DNA from: CAZXVU01 sp964644465
GTDB lineage: Bacteria; Chlamydiota; Chlamydiia; Chlamydiales; SM23-39
Direction: 5' to 3'
DNA: 10,907 nt
Assembly (NCBI GenBank): GCA_964644465.1
Contig: CAZXVU010000069.1
Span: 1-10,907, forward strand
The notes under the pieces were generated by a model that had not been told where the DNA came from, did not search any database, and saw nothing but the letters and a program-made list of their open reading frames with translations. Positions 1 through 6,805 of the stretch are shown here, one piece after another. The position numbers and the translations under genes are program-made. How positions within the stretch are numbered: the stretch's first letter is position 1; each line of letters opens with the position of its first letter.

Positions 1-1297
1 CGGCTTTTTCCATTCCTTTGATTTTAAAAAGGCGGGTGCGCGATTTATCTTTTTCCCCGTGGACGAAGCAGGCGAGGCTCGCAACTGGGTCGGTGCCTGC
101 AATATTCGAAGTGTCGAAACACTCGATCCGGCGCGGATATCGCGTGAGCGTGAGCGTTTCTTGGAGATCAAGGAGCATCTTTTCTTTTAAGGAACGGGCA
201 TCTTGTTCACGCACAAAAAGCGCTTTTGCATTGCGCTGCCCCATCTCGACGAGGTCCCTCTTTTTCCCTTTTTGCGGGGTGAGAATAGAGACTTTCCTCT
301 GCGCCGTCTCGGCCAAGATTTCTTCCAGGGCGGTTTGCTGGGGCAGCTCGCAAGGAATGAGGATTTCCGAGGGGAGCTGGGGAAGGTTTTTGTAATGCTG
401 CAAAATAAACGATTCCAAGATTTCCGCATCGGTCGAGGCGATCAAGTGGAAACTGAAATGCTCCGAGCCGATGATCTTTCCTTCCCTGAAAAAAAGAAGC
501 GCGATTAAAACGGCATCCGCTTCGCGATACAAGCCCACAGTATCGCAATCTTTTGCGGCGGGGTTATCGACATGCTGCACCTGGGTCACATGTTCAATTT
601 GATGGATCATCCGCAAAAGGGCATCGGCCTTCTCGAATTCAAGAGCATCGGAGGCAACTTCCATGCTCCTCTTTAAATCCTTCAGCACTTCCTTGTCTTT
701 TCCTTTTAAGAGGCTCATGGCCGATTCGACATGGCTGTCATATTCCTCTTTCGTGCATTTGTCGACGCAAGGGGCGATACATCGTTTAATGTCGTAGAGC
801 AAGCAGGGACGCTCGCGGCTGGCAAGCTCCGCATTGGAGCATTGTCTGAGAGGAAAAAGGCGCTGGATCAAATCAAATGTCTGTCTGGCGGCTAAGGCAT
901 TCGTGTAGGGGCCGAAGTAAATTCCGTCATCTTTCGGTTTTCCTTTGTAGCGCACCAATTGGATCATGGGCCATTTGTGGCGGGTGACCACGAGGCTCAC
1001 AAATGTTTTGTCGTCTTTCAATAGAACATTGTATTTTGGCTTATGCCGTTTGATCAGGTTGTTCTCGAGAATTAGGGCATCTTTTTCGGTCAATGCGACG
1101 ATCGTATCGATCTCTTCAATCTGCATAATCAGATAAGGGACCATCTCCCGTTCATCGCCATTTTTAAAATATTGCTTGAGCCGGGCCCGCAAATTTTTCG
1201 CTTTGCCGACGTAAAGGACGAGACCTTTTTCGTCTTTCATGAGATAGACGCCAGGCTGGTCGGGATAGAGGGCGAGAGTTTTGGGATCAAATGCCAT
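1..1297 (-). CDS. uvrC: UvrABC system protein C (excinuclease subunit), 3'-truncated by window edge
   Basis: UvrC makes the two incisions flanking a DNA lesion during nucleotide excision repair, after UvrA/UvrB load UvrB on the damage. The first 432 residues are visible; the family is usually about 600. The N-terminal GIY-YIG nuclease is clear: GVY at 16-18, YVGKAKN at 29-35, and the LILEN motif with its catalytic glutamate at about 78. KYNVLLKDDKT follows at 88-98. Cysteines at 153, 165, 173 and 177 keep the spacing I recall for the Fe-S ligands of E. coli UvrC. A UVR (UvrB-binding) helical segment covers about 200-236. The RNase H-like second nuclease begins with IECFDTSN, where D395 fits the first catalytic aspartate. 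The reading frame is open to the window edge with no stop. The ATG at 1297 gives the normal N-terminus (LYPDQPGVYLMKD), and no upstream in-frame start was found. There is no clear Shine-Dalgarno sequence. It lies downstream of mutS on the same strand but is separated by a 346-bp repeat-bearing spacer, so it probably has its own promoter. Confidence 0.96.
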   Translation of the reverse strand, partial: MAFDPKTLALYPDQPGVYLMKDEKGLVLYVGKAKNLRARLKQYFKNGDEREMVPYLIMQIEEIDTIVALTEKDALILENNLIKRHKPKYNVLLKDDKTFVSLVVTRHKWPMIQLVRYKGKPKDDGIYFGPYTNALAARQTFDLIQRLFPLRQCSNAELASRERPCLLYDIKRCIAPCVDKCTKEEYDSHVESAMSLLKGKDKEVLKDLKRSMEVASDALEFEKADALLRMIHQIEHVTQVQHVDNPAAKDCDTVGLYREADAVLIALLFFREGKIIGSEHFSFHLIASTDAEILESFILQHYKNLPQLPSEILIPCELPQQTALEEILAETAQRKVSILTPQKGKKRDLVEMGQRNAKALFVREQDARSLKEKMLLDLQETLTLTRYPRRIECFDTSNIAGTDPVASLACFVHGEKDKSRTRLFKIKGMEKA

Positions 1298-1304
1298 GTG
1301 AGTG

Positions 1305-1347
1305 AGTATAGCAAAAGAAGGTTGAGACTTCACAATTTAAAAAATTT
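1305..1347 (-). promoter_or_regulatory. Putative uvrC promoter: extended -10 plus A/T-rich UP-like tract
   Basis: Reading the minus strand toward uvrC, TATACT at 1310-1305 is preceded by TGC, which makes an extended -10 (TGn-TATACT). A 14-nt tract of only A and T lies at 1334-1347, about 36-49 bases upstream of the predicted start, where an UP-like element would sit. The -35 is poor; TTGTGA is the nearest candidate and has a 19-nt spacer. The predicted transcription start falls at about 1298, directly against the ATG at 1297, implying a leaderless or nearly leaderless mRNA. This rests on motif matching only. Confidence 0.4.
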
Positions 1348-1386
1348 GATTCAAACCGGCTTGAAGCTAGGCGGGCACCTAGCTCT

Positions 1387-1425
1387 ATTCAACACAGAGA
1401 CACAGAGGCACAGAGAAAAGATGAG
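1387..1425 (+). repeat. Left 39-bp arm of perfect inverted repeat
   Basis: This is identical over all 39 positions to the reverse complement of 1562-1600. Pairing continues one base further out (1386 with 1601) and then, after a mismatch, for three more bases (1382-1384 with 1603-1605). Confidence 0.95.
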
Positions 1426-1431
1426 AATGTT

Positions 1432-1467
1432 GAGGGTCCTTTTTTCTGAGGAAAAAAGGACATCCTC
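1432..1467. terminator. Terminator-like hairpin inside the palindromic element
   Basis: GTCCTTTTTTC (1436-1446) pairs perfectly with GAAAAAAGGAC (1451-1461) around a TGAG loop. The stem is extended by GAGG/CCTC (1432-1435 with 1464-1467) across a 2-nt bulge. The stem is A/T-rich and no T tract follows it on either strand, so it is a strong structure but only a possible transcription end for mutS. Confidence 0.4.
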
Positions 1468-1503
1468 TCGCGGCTAACTTCTGTAATCACAAACACATAT
1501 AGG

Positions 1504-1536
1504 CCGCGAATCGCGCTTCGCGGTTTTAAATTTTTT
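1504..1536 (+). terminator. Plus-strand intrinsic-terminator-like hairpin in the element
   Basis: CCGCGAA (1504-1510) pairs with TTCGCGG (1517-1523) around a 6-nt loop. TTTTAAATTTTTT follows on the plus strand, the layout of a rho-independent terminator. No recognised plus-strand gene ends here, since both neighbours are on the minus strand, so its target would be read-through or antisense transcription. It may also simply be part of the palindrome. Confidence 0.4.
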
Positions 1537-1561
1537 CCGTCAGGAAAAAATATTTCTTCTC

Positions 1562-1600
1562 CTCATCTTTTCTCTGTGCCTCTGTGTCTCTGTGTTGAAT
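1562..1600 (-). repeat. Right 39-bp arm of perfect inverted repeat
   Basis: This is the exact inverted partner of 1387-1425. It lies 43 bp downstream of the mutS stop codon, so mutS read-through transcripts would contain the complete hairpin. Confidence 0.95.
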
Positions 1601-1643
1601 AAAGCCACATGCCCATATTGCAACAAACCGGCCTGACAAAAAC

Positions 1644-4217
1644 TTATCTGGATATCTTTTCTTGAAGTTCAGCGAGCTTTCGCTGCGCTTGCATCGGCGT
1701 GAGATTGTTGATATCGAGCTGTCTTAGCTCGGCGATCAGGGGATGTTCCTGCGGCGCTGGCATGAAGAGCGGGAGTTGCTGTTCTTCTATCTTCTGCTTT
1801 TTTCGCGGAGATTTTGTCTCGAGTTGGAGAAGCATTTCTTCGGCGCGCTTGATCGCTTTGTAGGGGAGTCCCGCGAGCTTCGCAACGTGGATGCCATAAC
1901 TTTTGTCTGTGCCGCCGCGGAGGATCTTTCGGAGGAAAACAATGCCTCCTGGGATTTCTTGGACGGCAGTTTGAAAGTTGACGGCGTGGGGGAATTCCGT
2001 TTCGAGGCGGGTCAGTTCCCAGTAGTGAGTTGCGAAAAGGGTTTTTGCTTGTTTGTTCGGAGTGGTGAGAAGGTATTCCGCAACGGCCCATGCAATCGAG
2101 ATGCCGTCGTAAGTGCTGGTGCCGCGCCCGATCTCATCGAGAAGAACCAGTGAGCGGGAAGTGGCGTTGTTGAGGATATTGGCCGTTTCGCTCATCTCGA
2201 CCATAAAAGTCGATTGGCCGCGGGCGAGATCGTCGCTGGCGCCAATGCGGGAAAAAACTTTGTCGATGAGTCCCAGATGGGCGCTTTTAGCAGGAACATA
2301 GGAGCCGATTTGAGCCAGGATCGCAATGAGGGCGACCTGTCGTATATAGGTCGATTTGCCGGCCATGTTGGGGCCTGTGATCAGCATGAGCTGCTGCTTT
2401 TGGTCGAGAAGCGTGTCATTGGGAATGAAAGAAGCGCTTCCGATGGCCTTTTCAATGATGGGGTGGCGCCCTTCGATCACCTCAAAGAGATCTGACTGAT
2501 CTACAATGGGCCGAACGAAACGGCGTTCTTTGGCGGCTGTGGCAAGGGCTAAGAGGACATCGATGCGAGCGATCGCTTTTGCTGCACTATTAATGTTAAG
2601 CGAAAAGGAGGAGACTTCTGCGCGGAGCTCTTCATAGAGTTCGGCTTCCAGGGCTTTCGATCTCTCTTCAGCAGTGAGGACTTGATGCTCGAATTGCTTT
2701 AGTTCCTCGGTGATGAATCTCTCTCCATTGACGAGCGTTTGACGACGATTAAAAGTAGGCGGGACTTTATCGCATTGGGCGCGGCTGACCTCGATGTAAT
2801 ACCCGAATGCTTTTGTATAGCTGACTTTGAGAGTTTTGATCCCCGTTTCTTCGCGGAGAGTGGTTTGATAGCGGGCCATCCAGCTCATTGAATCTTTGCT
2901 GAGCTGGCGCAAGCGGTCGAGCTCGGGGTTGATTCCATCGCGGAAAATTTCCCCTTCGCCGATGCGCAAGGGAGGGTTTTCATTCATTGAAGATAGAATG
3001 CGATGAGCCAGGGGCGCTGAATTGAAAAGGGCATTGGCCTGGCACTGAATTTCCGGGGCGGTGAATGGGGAAAGGGCTTCTTTGATCAGGGGAAGTTGAG
3101 CGAGCGAGGCGCCTAATGCAAAAAGATCGCGCGGTGTGGCAAAGCGGGCGGAGATTTTCATGATCAGCCGCTCTAGATCGCGCACTTTTTCTAGCTTCTC
3201 TCGGATCTGATGATTCTGGCTGAGAAATTCGGCGACGGCGTCTTGGCGGCGGGCAATTTCGGAACAGGAGAGGAGAGGATGTTTGATCCAATGGCGCAAG
3301 AGGCGTCCTCCCATCGGGGTGCAGGTCTCATCGAGCAGATCGAGGAGCGTATGTTTCGAGCCGTTATCGCTCATCGATTCGGTGAGCTCGAGATTGCGGA
3401 GCGTTGCCCGATCCAGCGACATGAAATGGGAAAGGGCCTCTGTTTGAATCCCTGAAATATGATCTAGAGGGAGATTGAGCTCGATTTTGAGATGCTGTAA
3501 AAGGGCGCCTGCTGAGGCTATAGCAGCCATCTGCCCTTTGAGGCCGAACCCATCGAGATTTTGCACTTTGAAATGGGCTGTTAAAGCCTCGAGGCTAAGT
3601 TTCGGATCGAGGATCTCTTTTTCATTCAGTACGAAGGGAAAAGCATGGGAGAGCTCTTTGAAAAAGAGGGGGTGGGTTTCTTGAAACTTTTTCGAGACCA
3701 GAAACTCGGCAGGCCGAAGGCGGAATAGCTCATCGATTAATTCCTGTTCCTGCTCCAGTTCGAAGGCCCTGAATTCGGCAGTCGTTACATCGAGGATGCT
3801 GAGGCCAAAGACGGTCCCGATTTGTGCGATGCAGGCAAAAAAATTGTTCTTTTTATCGGAGAGAAGCTGGGAGTTGACAATCGTCCCGGGCGTGACGATG
3901 CGGACGATCTCCCTTTTGACGAGACCCTTGGCTTGTTTTGGATCTTCTGTCTGCTCTGCGATCGCAATCTTAAACCCTTTTGCGATCAATTTATCGATAT
4001 AGAGCTCTGCCGTATGAAAAGGAACTCCGCACATAGGCGTCCCTTGGCGAGAGGTGAGAGTGAGATTGATCGCCTTAGAGATCGTTTGGGCGTCTTCATA
4101 AAAGGCTTCATAAAAATCGCCCAGACGGAAAAATAGCAGGGCGTCTTTTGCTTGTTCTTTACAAGCCTGCCATTGTACCATCATCGGAGTCAATGCGATC
4201 GTATTCATAGAGGACAT
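1644..4217 (-). CDS. mutS: DNA mismatch repair protein MutS
   Basis: MutS recognises base mismatches and small loops and starts mismatch repair through its ATPase clamp. At 857 residues it is full length (E. coli MutS is 853). The N-terminal mismatch-reading motif is present as GDFYEAF, with F35 and E37 as the FxE pair. The connector, core and clamp regions follow without a break. The ATPase has Walker A GPNMAGKST (615-623), the DDLARGQSTFMVEM block (662-675), Walker B LLDEIGRGTST (692-702) and the THY histidine at 731. A C-terminal QQLPLF (813-818) fits a sliding-clamp-binding motif. The final 33 residues resemble the helix-loop-helix tetramerisation tail. The ATG at 4217 puts TPMM at 10-13, as in E. 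coli; an ATG three codons later (4208) is also possible, and neither has a clear Shine-Dalgarno. It is divergent from the glycosyltransferase gene with 8 bp between starts, so its promoter must lie inside that gene. Confidence 0.98.
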   Translation of the reverse strand: MSSMNTIALTPMMVQWQACKEQAKDALLFFRLGDFYEAFYEDAQTISKAINLTLTSRQGTPMCGVPFHTAELYIDKLIAKGFKIAIAEQTEDPKQAKGLVKREIVRIVTPGTIVNSQLLSDKKNNFFACIAQIGTVFGLSILDVTTAEFRAFELEQEQELIDELFRLRPAEFLVSKKFQETHPLFFKELSHAFPFVLNEKEILDPKLSLEALTAHFKVQNLDGFGLKGQMAAIASAGALLQHLKIELNLPLDHISGIQTEALSHFMSLDRATLRNLELTESMSDNGSKHTLLDLLDETCTPMGGRLLRHWIKHPLLSCSEIARRQDAVAEFLSQNHQIREKLEKVRDLERLIMKISARFATPRDLFALGASLAQLPLIKEALSPFTAPEIQCQANALFNSAPLAHRILSSMNENPPLRIGEGEIFRDGINPELDRLRQLSKDSMSWMARYQTTLREETGIKTLKVSYTKAFGYYIEVSRAQCDKVPPTFNRRQTLVNGERFITEELKQFEHQVLTAEERSKALEAELYEELRAEVSSFSLNINSAAKAIARIDVLLALATAAKERRFVRPIVDQSDLFEVIEGRHPIIEKAIGSASFIPNDTLLDQKQQLMLITGPNMAGKSTYIRQVALIAILAQIGSYVPAKSAHLGLIDKVFSRIGASDDLARGQSTFMVEMSETANILNNATSRSLVLLDEIGRGTSTYDGISIAWAVAEYLLTTPNKQAKTLFATHYWELTRLETEFPHAVNFQTAVQEIPGGIVFLRKILRGGTDKSYGIHVAKLAGLPYKAIKRAEEMLLQLETKSPRKKQKIEEQQLPLFMPAPQEHPLIAELRQLDINNLTPMQAQRKLAELQEKISR
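4209..4214 (+). promoter_or_regulatory. Possible ribosome binding site of the glycosyltransferase-like gene
   Basis: AGAGGA ends 11 nt before the ATG at 4226, slightly further than ideal. It lies within the first codons of mutS on the other strand, so the same bases serve both genes. It supports 4226 as the start. Confidence 0.35.
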
Positions 4218-4225
4218 TTTGCCAG

Positions 4226-5011
4226 ATGCGAAATTGGTTCGAAAGATTTTTCCCTAAACCCCCATTGCCAACGGTCTCTTTTGCCACTTCTTGCTGGGAA
4301 AGGGATTGGAAGTCGATCCTTCTCGATCCTGAATATTTGAAGACCAAACAAATTGGCAATCACGGATTTCCCTTTGCTGAAAAACTTCTTGTGATCAACA
4401 ACGTCAAAGATCTGCCTGCGGTAAAAAAAGCGGCGCAGGCAAAAATTGACGAAGGTATTTTAACCCGCTATGTAGTGGCCGATGAGATCGCAGAAGAACT
4501 TCTCCGTTCCTTCCAACTGAAGCGCTCCAGTTTCTTACCTGGAAATGACGCACACAAGTTTACGGGAGTGAATCCCGATTGGATCTATTATAATTCCTTA
4601 GCGCCACTTGCCGCTGTCTATGCCTGCAAAAGCGACTATCTTCTCTATATGACAGGCGATGTCCGTCTCGACGAGCCCGTGCAATGGATTGACAAAGCTC
4701 TGCGGCGGATGGAGAAAAAATCGACCTATAAAGTCGCCAATTTAACCTGGTTTCACAATTACAAAGAAGCACGCAAGGAATCGTATAAGCGCGAGCGCGA
4801 TTTTTTTGTGGCCAAACAAGGTTTTTCAGACACTTTATTTTTAGTCCGCAGAACCGATTTTCAAAAGCCCATTTACAATGAGATCCGGGCGGACGCGGGC
4901 CATTATCCAAGAGGGGATGTTTTCGAGAAGCGCGTTTTCAGCTACATGAAAAATCGCGGGTGGGAGAGAATCACATATAGACATGGAACCTATATCCACG
5001 AACATCTGTAA
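4226..5011 (+). CDS. Putative GT-A-type glycosyltransferase, function unknown
   Basis: This 261-residue protein has no recognised specific function. The layout suggests a GT-A (family 2-like) nucleotide-sugar transferase fold. A first beta-strand region TVSFATSCWERDW occupies 16-28, and VVADEIAEELL lies at 83-93. The segment SDYLLYMTGDVRLDEP (136-151) resembles the strand and acidic metal/nucleotide site found in these enzymes, with D145 and D149 as candidates rather than a textbook DxD. FLVRRTDF (205-212) and DVFEKRVFSYM (231-241) look like the later acceptor/catalytic segments, and the C-terminus has HGTYIHEHL. There is no signal peptide and no obvious membrane segment, so it is probably cytoplasmic. 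The ATG at 4226 precedes the first fold element by only 15 residues and has a possible RBS. dnaG follows after 3 bp, so the two are probably co-transcribed. Its place between mutS and dnaG corresponds, from memory, to C. trachomatis CT793, annotated as hypothetical. The glycosyltransferase call is an inference; that the gene is real is near certain. Confidence 0.75.
   Translation: MRNWFERFFPKPPLPTVSFATSCWERDWKSILLDPEYLKTKQIGNHGFPFAEKLLVINNVKDLPAVKKAAQAKIDEGILTRYVVADEIAEELLRSFQLKRSSFLPGNDAHKFTGVNPDWIYYNSLAPLAAVYACKSDYLLYMTGDVRLDEPVQWIDKALRRMEKKSTYKVANLTWFHNYKEARKESYKRERDFFVAKQGFSDTLFLVRRTDFQKPIYNEIRADAGHYPRGDVFEKRVFSYMKNRGWERITYRHGTYIHEHL
4243..4271 (-). promoter_or_regulatory. Weak candidate mutS promoter inside the divergent gene
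   Basis: On the minus strand, TTGGCA (4271-4266) matches the -35 consensus at five of six bases. AATCTT (4248-4243) lies exactly 17 nt downstream but matches the -10 consensus at only three of six. It would give a leader of about 20 nt for mutS. I list it because the promoter has to be in this stretch, not because the match is good. Confidence 0.2.
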
Positions 5012-5014
5012 AAA

Positions 5015-6805
5015 ATGCCCAGTTTCACTCGGACAAGCCTAGAACTTCTTCGCTCCCGCATCGACCTCATCGAGGTCCTCTCTCCCTATTTGAAGCTCCA
5101 ACGCTCCGGCGCGGCTTACAAGGCTCTCTGCCCTTTTCATGATGAAAAGACCCCTTCGCTGATCATCCAAAAAGGGGACAGCCATTACCATTGCTTTGGA
5201 TGCGGGGCCCATGGAGATGCGATCCAATTTTTGATGACCCACCTTCGTATGAGCTTTGTCGAAGCGGTCGAAAGTCTTGCCGATCGGTTTCATGTGCAAT
5301 TAGAGGAGGCGCAAAACGATGGACAGCCTAAAGGCCCCTCGAAGACGCTCTTAAAAGACGCTTTGGAACGAGCGTGCCGGTTCTATCAGTTCATGCTGCT
5401 CCATTCTTCGGAAGGGCATGCCGCTTTAGACTATTTATATAGCCGCGGGATCGATCTCGATTTCATCAACCAGTTCCGATTGGGACTTGCGCCCAAAGCC
5501 CCGCAGCTTTTTTTGAAGACGATGTGGGAGCAAAAAATTTCCAATGCGCTCATGGAAGAGACCGGTTTGATGTCGAAAGGGCGTGAATTTTTTTCCGACC
5601 GGATCACAATTCCCATCTGCGATGCTGTAGGCGCGGTTATCGGTTTCTCAGCCCGCAAATACAAGACCGATACCTTTGGCGGAAAATATATCAATACTCC
5701 CGAGACGCTTCTTTTTAAAAAGTCGAGAGTCCTTTTTGGACTGAGTTTTTCCCGCAAGCAAATCGCCAAAATGAGAAAAGCGCTCATTGTAGAAGGGCAG
5801 ATCGATGCCCTGAGGCTGATCTATTCCGGTTTTAACTGGACGGTAGCCGGCCAGGGAACTGCTTTCGGTGAGGATCAGGCGAAAGAGCTGATCCATTTGG
5901 GCGTTCGGCAAATCTATTTAGCCTTGGATGGCGATTCCGCTGGCCAGGAAGCCGCCGTCAAGATTGGGAATCTCTTTCAGAAAGAGGGGATTGAAACCCT
6001 TGTTGTGCTTTTGCCGGAGAAATGCGATCCCGATGTAATGCTGCAGGAAAAAGGGCCCGAAGAATGGCAAAAAAGGCTCGATTCCAGCATTGATTATCTG
6101 ACGTTCCTGGTGAACCATTTTTCCAAATCGCTCAATATGCAATCTCCTGCGGGAAAAAATGAATTGGTTCAAACGATTGCCAAAAGAATTAAAGATTGGG
6201 ACCATCCTTTGATGGTGCATGAGTCGTTGCGCAAACTGGCGAGACTTACGCAGACTCCTGAATCGATTGTGGGAATGCCCGAGCAGAATTCCCCTCAGAT
6301 TTTTATCAAGCGCTCTGCAAGCGTAACTTTTACCGAGATCGATCCCGATAGGATCCTTGAAGCCGATTTATTGCGATGGCTATTCCTGATGGGAGAGAGC
6401 ACTCCTTCCCTGATTGTCCTTGCTGAAACAAACCTCAAGCCGGAGCATTTCCGCGTCGCGGCAGCCAAGTGTCTCTTTGAAAAATACTTGGCCGCCTCAA
6501 AGGAAAATAAGCCCCGCGACCTCCTCTCTTTAGCGATCGACCTCGAAGTCGCAGAACAGCAGCTTTTCATGGCGGAAATCTTGCAAAAGCGGGTCAATCG
6601 GGAAAGAGCTGTGATCTGCTTTATAGAAACGGTGCAGAAAATCCTGGAAAGACACTGGATGCATCAGCGCGAAGAAATCAAGCTGAAGATCTATAGCGGA
6701 AAGTGCAGCGAGGAAGAGGTGCTCGATCTTGCCCGTCAATTCGATCGGATTAAGAAGGAAAGGCCTCAAGCCGTCATTCCGGAGGGTGTGGTGCCGAATG
6801 CATGA
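5015..6805 (+). CDS. dnaG: DNA primase DnaG
   Basis: DnaG synthesises the short RNA primers for leading- and lagging-strand replication, working with the DnaB helicase. The length of 596 residues is normal (E. coli 581). The N-terminal zinc-binding domain has C39-P-F-H42 and C60-F-G-C63, a CHC2-type ligand set. The RNA polymerase core carries KYINTPETLLFKK (224-236). The Toprim subdomain has VEGQID (259-264) with E260 and the acidic LALDGDSAG (302-310) with D305 and D307, plus CDPD at 337-340. The C-terminal third (about 440-596), expected to bind DnaB, is helical-looking and less conserved. The ATG at 5015 lies 3 bp after the preceding stop. It has no recognisable Shine-Dalgarno, so translational coupling with the upstream gene is likely. 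The stop overlaps the next gene by 8 bp. Neighbouring mutS and the unknown gene match the chlamydial order. Confidence 0.98.
   Translation: MPSFTRTSLELLRSRIDLIEVLSPYLKLQRSGAAYKALCPFHDEKTPSLIIQKGDSHYHCFGCGAHGDAIQFLMTHLRMSFVEAVESLADRFHVQLEEAQNDGQPKGPSKTLLKDALERACRFYQFMLLHSSEGHAALDYLYSRGIDLDFINQFRLGLAPKAPQLFLKTMWEQKISNALMEETGLMSKGREFFSDRITIPICDAVGAVIGFSARKYKTDTFGGKYINTPETLLFKKSRVLFGLSFSRKQIAKMRKALIVEGQIDALRLIYSGFNWTVAGQGTAFGEDQAKELIHLGVRQIYLALDGDSAGQEAAVKIGNLFQKEGIETLVVLLPEKCDPDVMLQEKGPEEWQKRLDSSIDYLTFLVNHFSKSLNMQSPAGKNELVQTIAKRIKDWDHPLMVHESLRKLARLTQTPESIVGMPEQNSPQIFIKRSASVTFTEIDPDRILEADLLRWLFLMGESTPSLIVLAETNLKPEHFRVAAAKCLFEKYLAASKENKPRDLLSLAIDLEVAEQQLFMAEILQKRVNRERAVICFIETVQKILERHWMHQREEIKLKIYSGKCSEEEVLDLARQFDRIKKERPQAVIPEGVVPNA
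6781..6786 (+). promoter_or_regulatory. Shine-Dalgarno for the DCC-family gene, within dnaG
   Basis: GGAGGG lies inside the last dnaG codons, 11 nt before the ATG at 6798. It is the best ribosome binding site in the plus-strand run. It helps choose 6798 over the in-frame ATG at 6729, which would add 23 residues with no family resemblance. Confidence 0.5.

Larger units (their letters stand above)
1349..1636. mobile_element. MITE-like long imperfect palindrome between mutS and uvrC
   Basis: This non-coding element almost fills the mutS-uvrC spacer. Its core is 1386-1601. The 39-nt left arm (1387-1425) is an exact reverse complement of the right arm (1562-1600), and both contain the CACAGAG-type short repeat (ACACAGAGACACAGAGGCA). 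Between the arms the two halves are still recognisably inverted copies. T6-loop-A6 hairpins at 1436-1461 and 1530-1551 correspond, as do TCGCGGC at 1468-1474 and GCCGCGA at 1503-1509, leaving about 23 nt unpaired at the centre. Outside the core, similarity continues in diverged form to a CCGG-containing block on each side (near 1355-1360 and 1626-1632). A small separate hairpin, AGCTAGG/CCTAGCT, lies at 1365-1384. TA occurs at both core ends, which would fit a TA target duplication, but in a palindrome this is weak evidence. There is no transposase. The arms resemble the 'NTETQRHRE'-encoding repeats found scattered in many bacterial genomes (recalled, not searched). Confidence 0.7.

Noticed and set aside
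1365..1384. AGCTAGG/CCTAGCT hairpin as a terminator
   Set aside because: The 7-bp stem is not followed by a T tract on either strand; it is treated as part of the repeat surroundings.
1172..1477. Plus-strand open frame of 101 codons ending in a protein that contains NTETQRHREK
   Set aside because: Its first part is antisense to uvrC and its end is the left arm of the palindrome. The NTETQRHRE string is the translation of the repeat arm, often seen as a spurious gene end.
4158..4207. Plus-strand promoter for the glycosyltransferase-dnaG run (TTTACA at 4158, TATTCA near 4202)
   Set aside because: No pair of boxes has acceptable spacing; the promoter is probably here within mutS, but I cannot identify it.
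6729..6797. N-terminal extension of the DCC-family gene from the in-frame ATG at 6729
   Set aside because: The extra 23 residues lie wholly within dnaG, do not resemble the family N-terminus, and the ATG at 6798 has a GGAGGG site at suitable distance.
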